Shown: piece after piece, positions 63,392 through 64,000 of the stretch | Position numbering within the stretch: position 1 is the first letter of the stretch | Layout: every line of letters begins with the position of its first letter | Assembly: GCF_009363555.1 (NCBI RefSeq) | Contig: NZ_CP045372.1 | Span: forward strand, 1,685,501-1,749,500 | Source: Sulfitobacter sp. THAF37 | Lineage (GTDB): Bacteria; Pseudomonadota; Alphaproteobacteria; Rhodobacterales; Rhodobacteraceae | Length of the DNA stretch: 64,000 bases | Direction: 5' to 3' | Position numbers and translations under genes: made by a program | The notes under the pieces: model-generated | Databases searched by the model: none | Told to the model about the DNA's origin: nothing | The model's input: the letters and a program-made list of their open reading frames with translations, nothing else

Positions 63392-64000
63392 GCGCTCACC
63401 TGCCCGACATCGGTGATCTGGCCGGAGAGGTCATGGAAATAGCGCAGCAGCATGTTCTGTGCGGTCTGCATCCGGTAGCGGGCAGAGGCGCGCATGTCGG
63501 ACATCGGCTCGAAATCCTCCGTCAGGGCGGCCATCGCGGTGTGAAAGCTGTCGGCGGTGAAGGGGGCACCGGTCAGCGCCGCTTCGGCTGCGGCGGCGCG
63601 TTTCGGGGTGCCCGCCATGCCGCCGAAGGCGATGCGGGCGCGCGTGATGGTCTGGTCCTGCCGGGTGAGGTTGAGACAGCCGCAGACGGCGGAAATGTCC
63701 TGATCGAAGCGTTTCGACAGCTTGTAGCAGCGCAGGTTGTCGGGCTGTTTGGGCAGGCTGATCGCTTCGACGAATTCGCCTTGGGCGCGGTCCTGCCTGC
63801 CGTAGGCGACAAAGAAATCCTCCAGCGGGAGGCTGCGGCGCGTGTCGCCGTGACGCAGGTGCAGCGTCGCCCCCAGCGCGATCAGCGCGGGCGGCCCGTC
63901 GCCGATGGGAGAGCCGTTGGCGATATTGCCGCCGATGGTGGCGGCATTGCGGACCTGCACCGACCCGTAGCGCCGCAGCATGCTGCCGAGGCTGGGGTGG
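63388..64000 (-). CDS. xdhA: Xanthine dehydrogenase FAD/iron-sulfur subunit, C-terminal part (5' end outside window)
   Basis: The minus-strand frame is open to the window edge at 64000, so the N-terminal 2Fe-2S domains are not visible. What remains is the C-terminal part of the FAD domain ([20 protein letters not shown], the classic FAD loop) and the CO-dehydrogenase-type C-terminal domain ending DVGQVSA. It passes electrons from the Mo centre to NAD+. First visible gene of the purine operon. Confidence 0.93.
   Translation of the reverse strand, partial: HPSLGSMLRRYGSVQVRNAATIGGNIANGSPIGDGPPALIALGATLHLRHGDTRRSLPLEDFFVAYGRQDRAQGEFVEAISLPKQPDNLRCYKLSKRFDQDISAVCGCLNLTRQDQTITRARIAFGGMAGTPKRAAAAEAALTGAPFTADSFHTAMAALTEDFEPMSDMRASARYRMQTAQNMLLRYFHDLSGQITDVGQVSA

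Overview
The window is a GC-rich stretch (roughly two-thirds G+C by eye) with about 50 tightly packed genes, many joined by 4-nt ATGA/GTGA overlaps. The gene content points to a marine alphaproteobacterium of the Rhodobacterales/roseobacter type: an ectoine operon with its own aspartate kinase, dihydroxypropanesulfonate-linked HpsN and ComDE, a TAXI-type TRAP transporter, an ArsJ arsenate-detoxification operon, a dimethylglycine-dehydrogenase-like FAD/GcvT protein and xanthine dehydrogenase beside a BMP-type nucleoside/nucleobase transporter. No genus can be assigned from the sequence alone. No phage, insertion sequence, CRISPR array or rRNA was seen; one tRNA (Gln-UUG) is present.

Layout. 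0-8.7 kb: the 3' part of a D-2-hydroxyacid dehydrogenase, then a minus-strand polyamine-type ABC operon (ATPase, two permeases, binding protein) that continues into an amidohydrolase and a flavin monooxygenase, with a divergent LuxR-type regulator. 8.7-15.5 kb: phosphoglucomutase, sulfopyruvate decarboxylase (two subunits), sulfopropanediol dehydrogenase, and two nucleotide-sugar enzymes (UDP-sugar dehydrogenase and 4-epimerase). 15.8-18.4 kb: an SsuABC/TauABC-like ABC transporter. 18.4-21.6 kb: arsenate operon encoding an ArsR-ArsC fusion, a GAPDH and ArsJ, with a palindromic operator over the first start codon. 22-26.4 kb: ectABC-ask and divergent ectR. 26.5-27.4 kb: a split YeeE/YedE sulfur transporter. 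27.6-34.2 kb: TAXI binding protein, DUF1850 protein, fused TRAP permease and a DctB/DctD-like two-component pair, apparently one operon. 34.2-37.2 kb: a FecBCDE-like iron-complex importer. 37.6-42.7 kb: TetR regulator, tRNA-Gln, MscS channel, quinone reductase, SH3 protein and a second hydroxyacid dehydrogenase. 42.8-49.5 kb: gamma-glutamyltransferase, FAD-linked oxidase, DMGDH-like protein and a coupled membrane protein. 49.8-55.3 kb: GH25 lysozyme, DUF938 methyltransferase, a flavoprotein remnant, aldo-keto reductase, GST, serine hydrolase and an MFS transporter. 55.5-64 kb: a minus-strand purine operon, xdhA(partial)-xdhB-xdhC-ABC ATPase-two permeases-BMP binding protein.

Most of these blocks are import-plus-catabolism modules (polyamines, sulfonates, carboxylates, purines, N-methylated glycines) or stress protection (ectoine, arsenate). 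The most unusual points are a DctD-like activator whose sigma-54 contact loop is degenerate, a 21-codon flavoprotein remnant still translationally coupled on both sides, the compact arsenate operon with its start-codon operator, and several perfect dyads that make good operator or repeat candidates.
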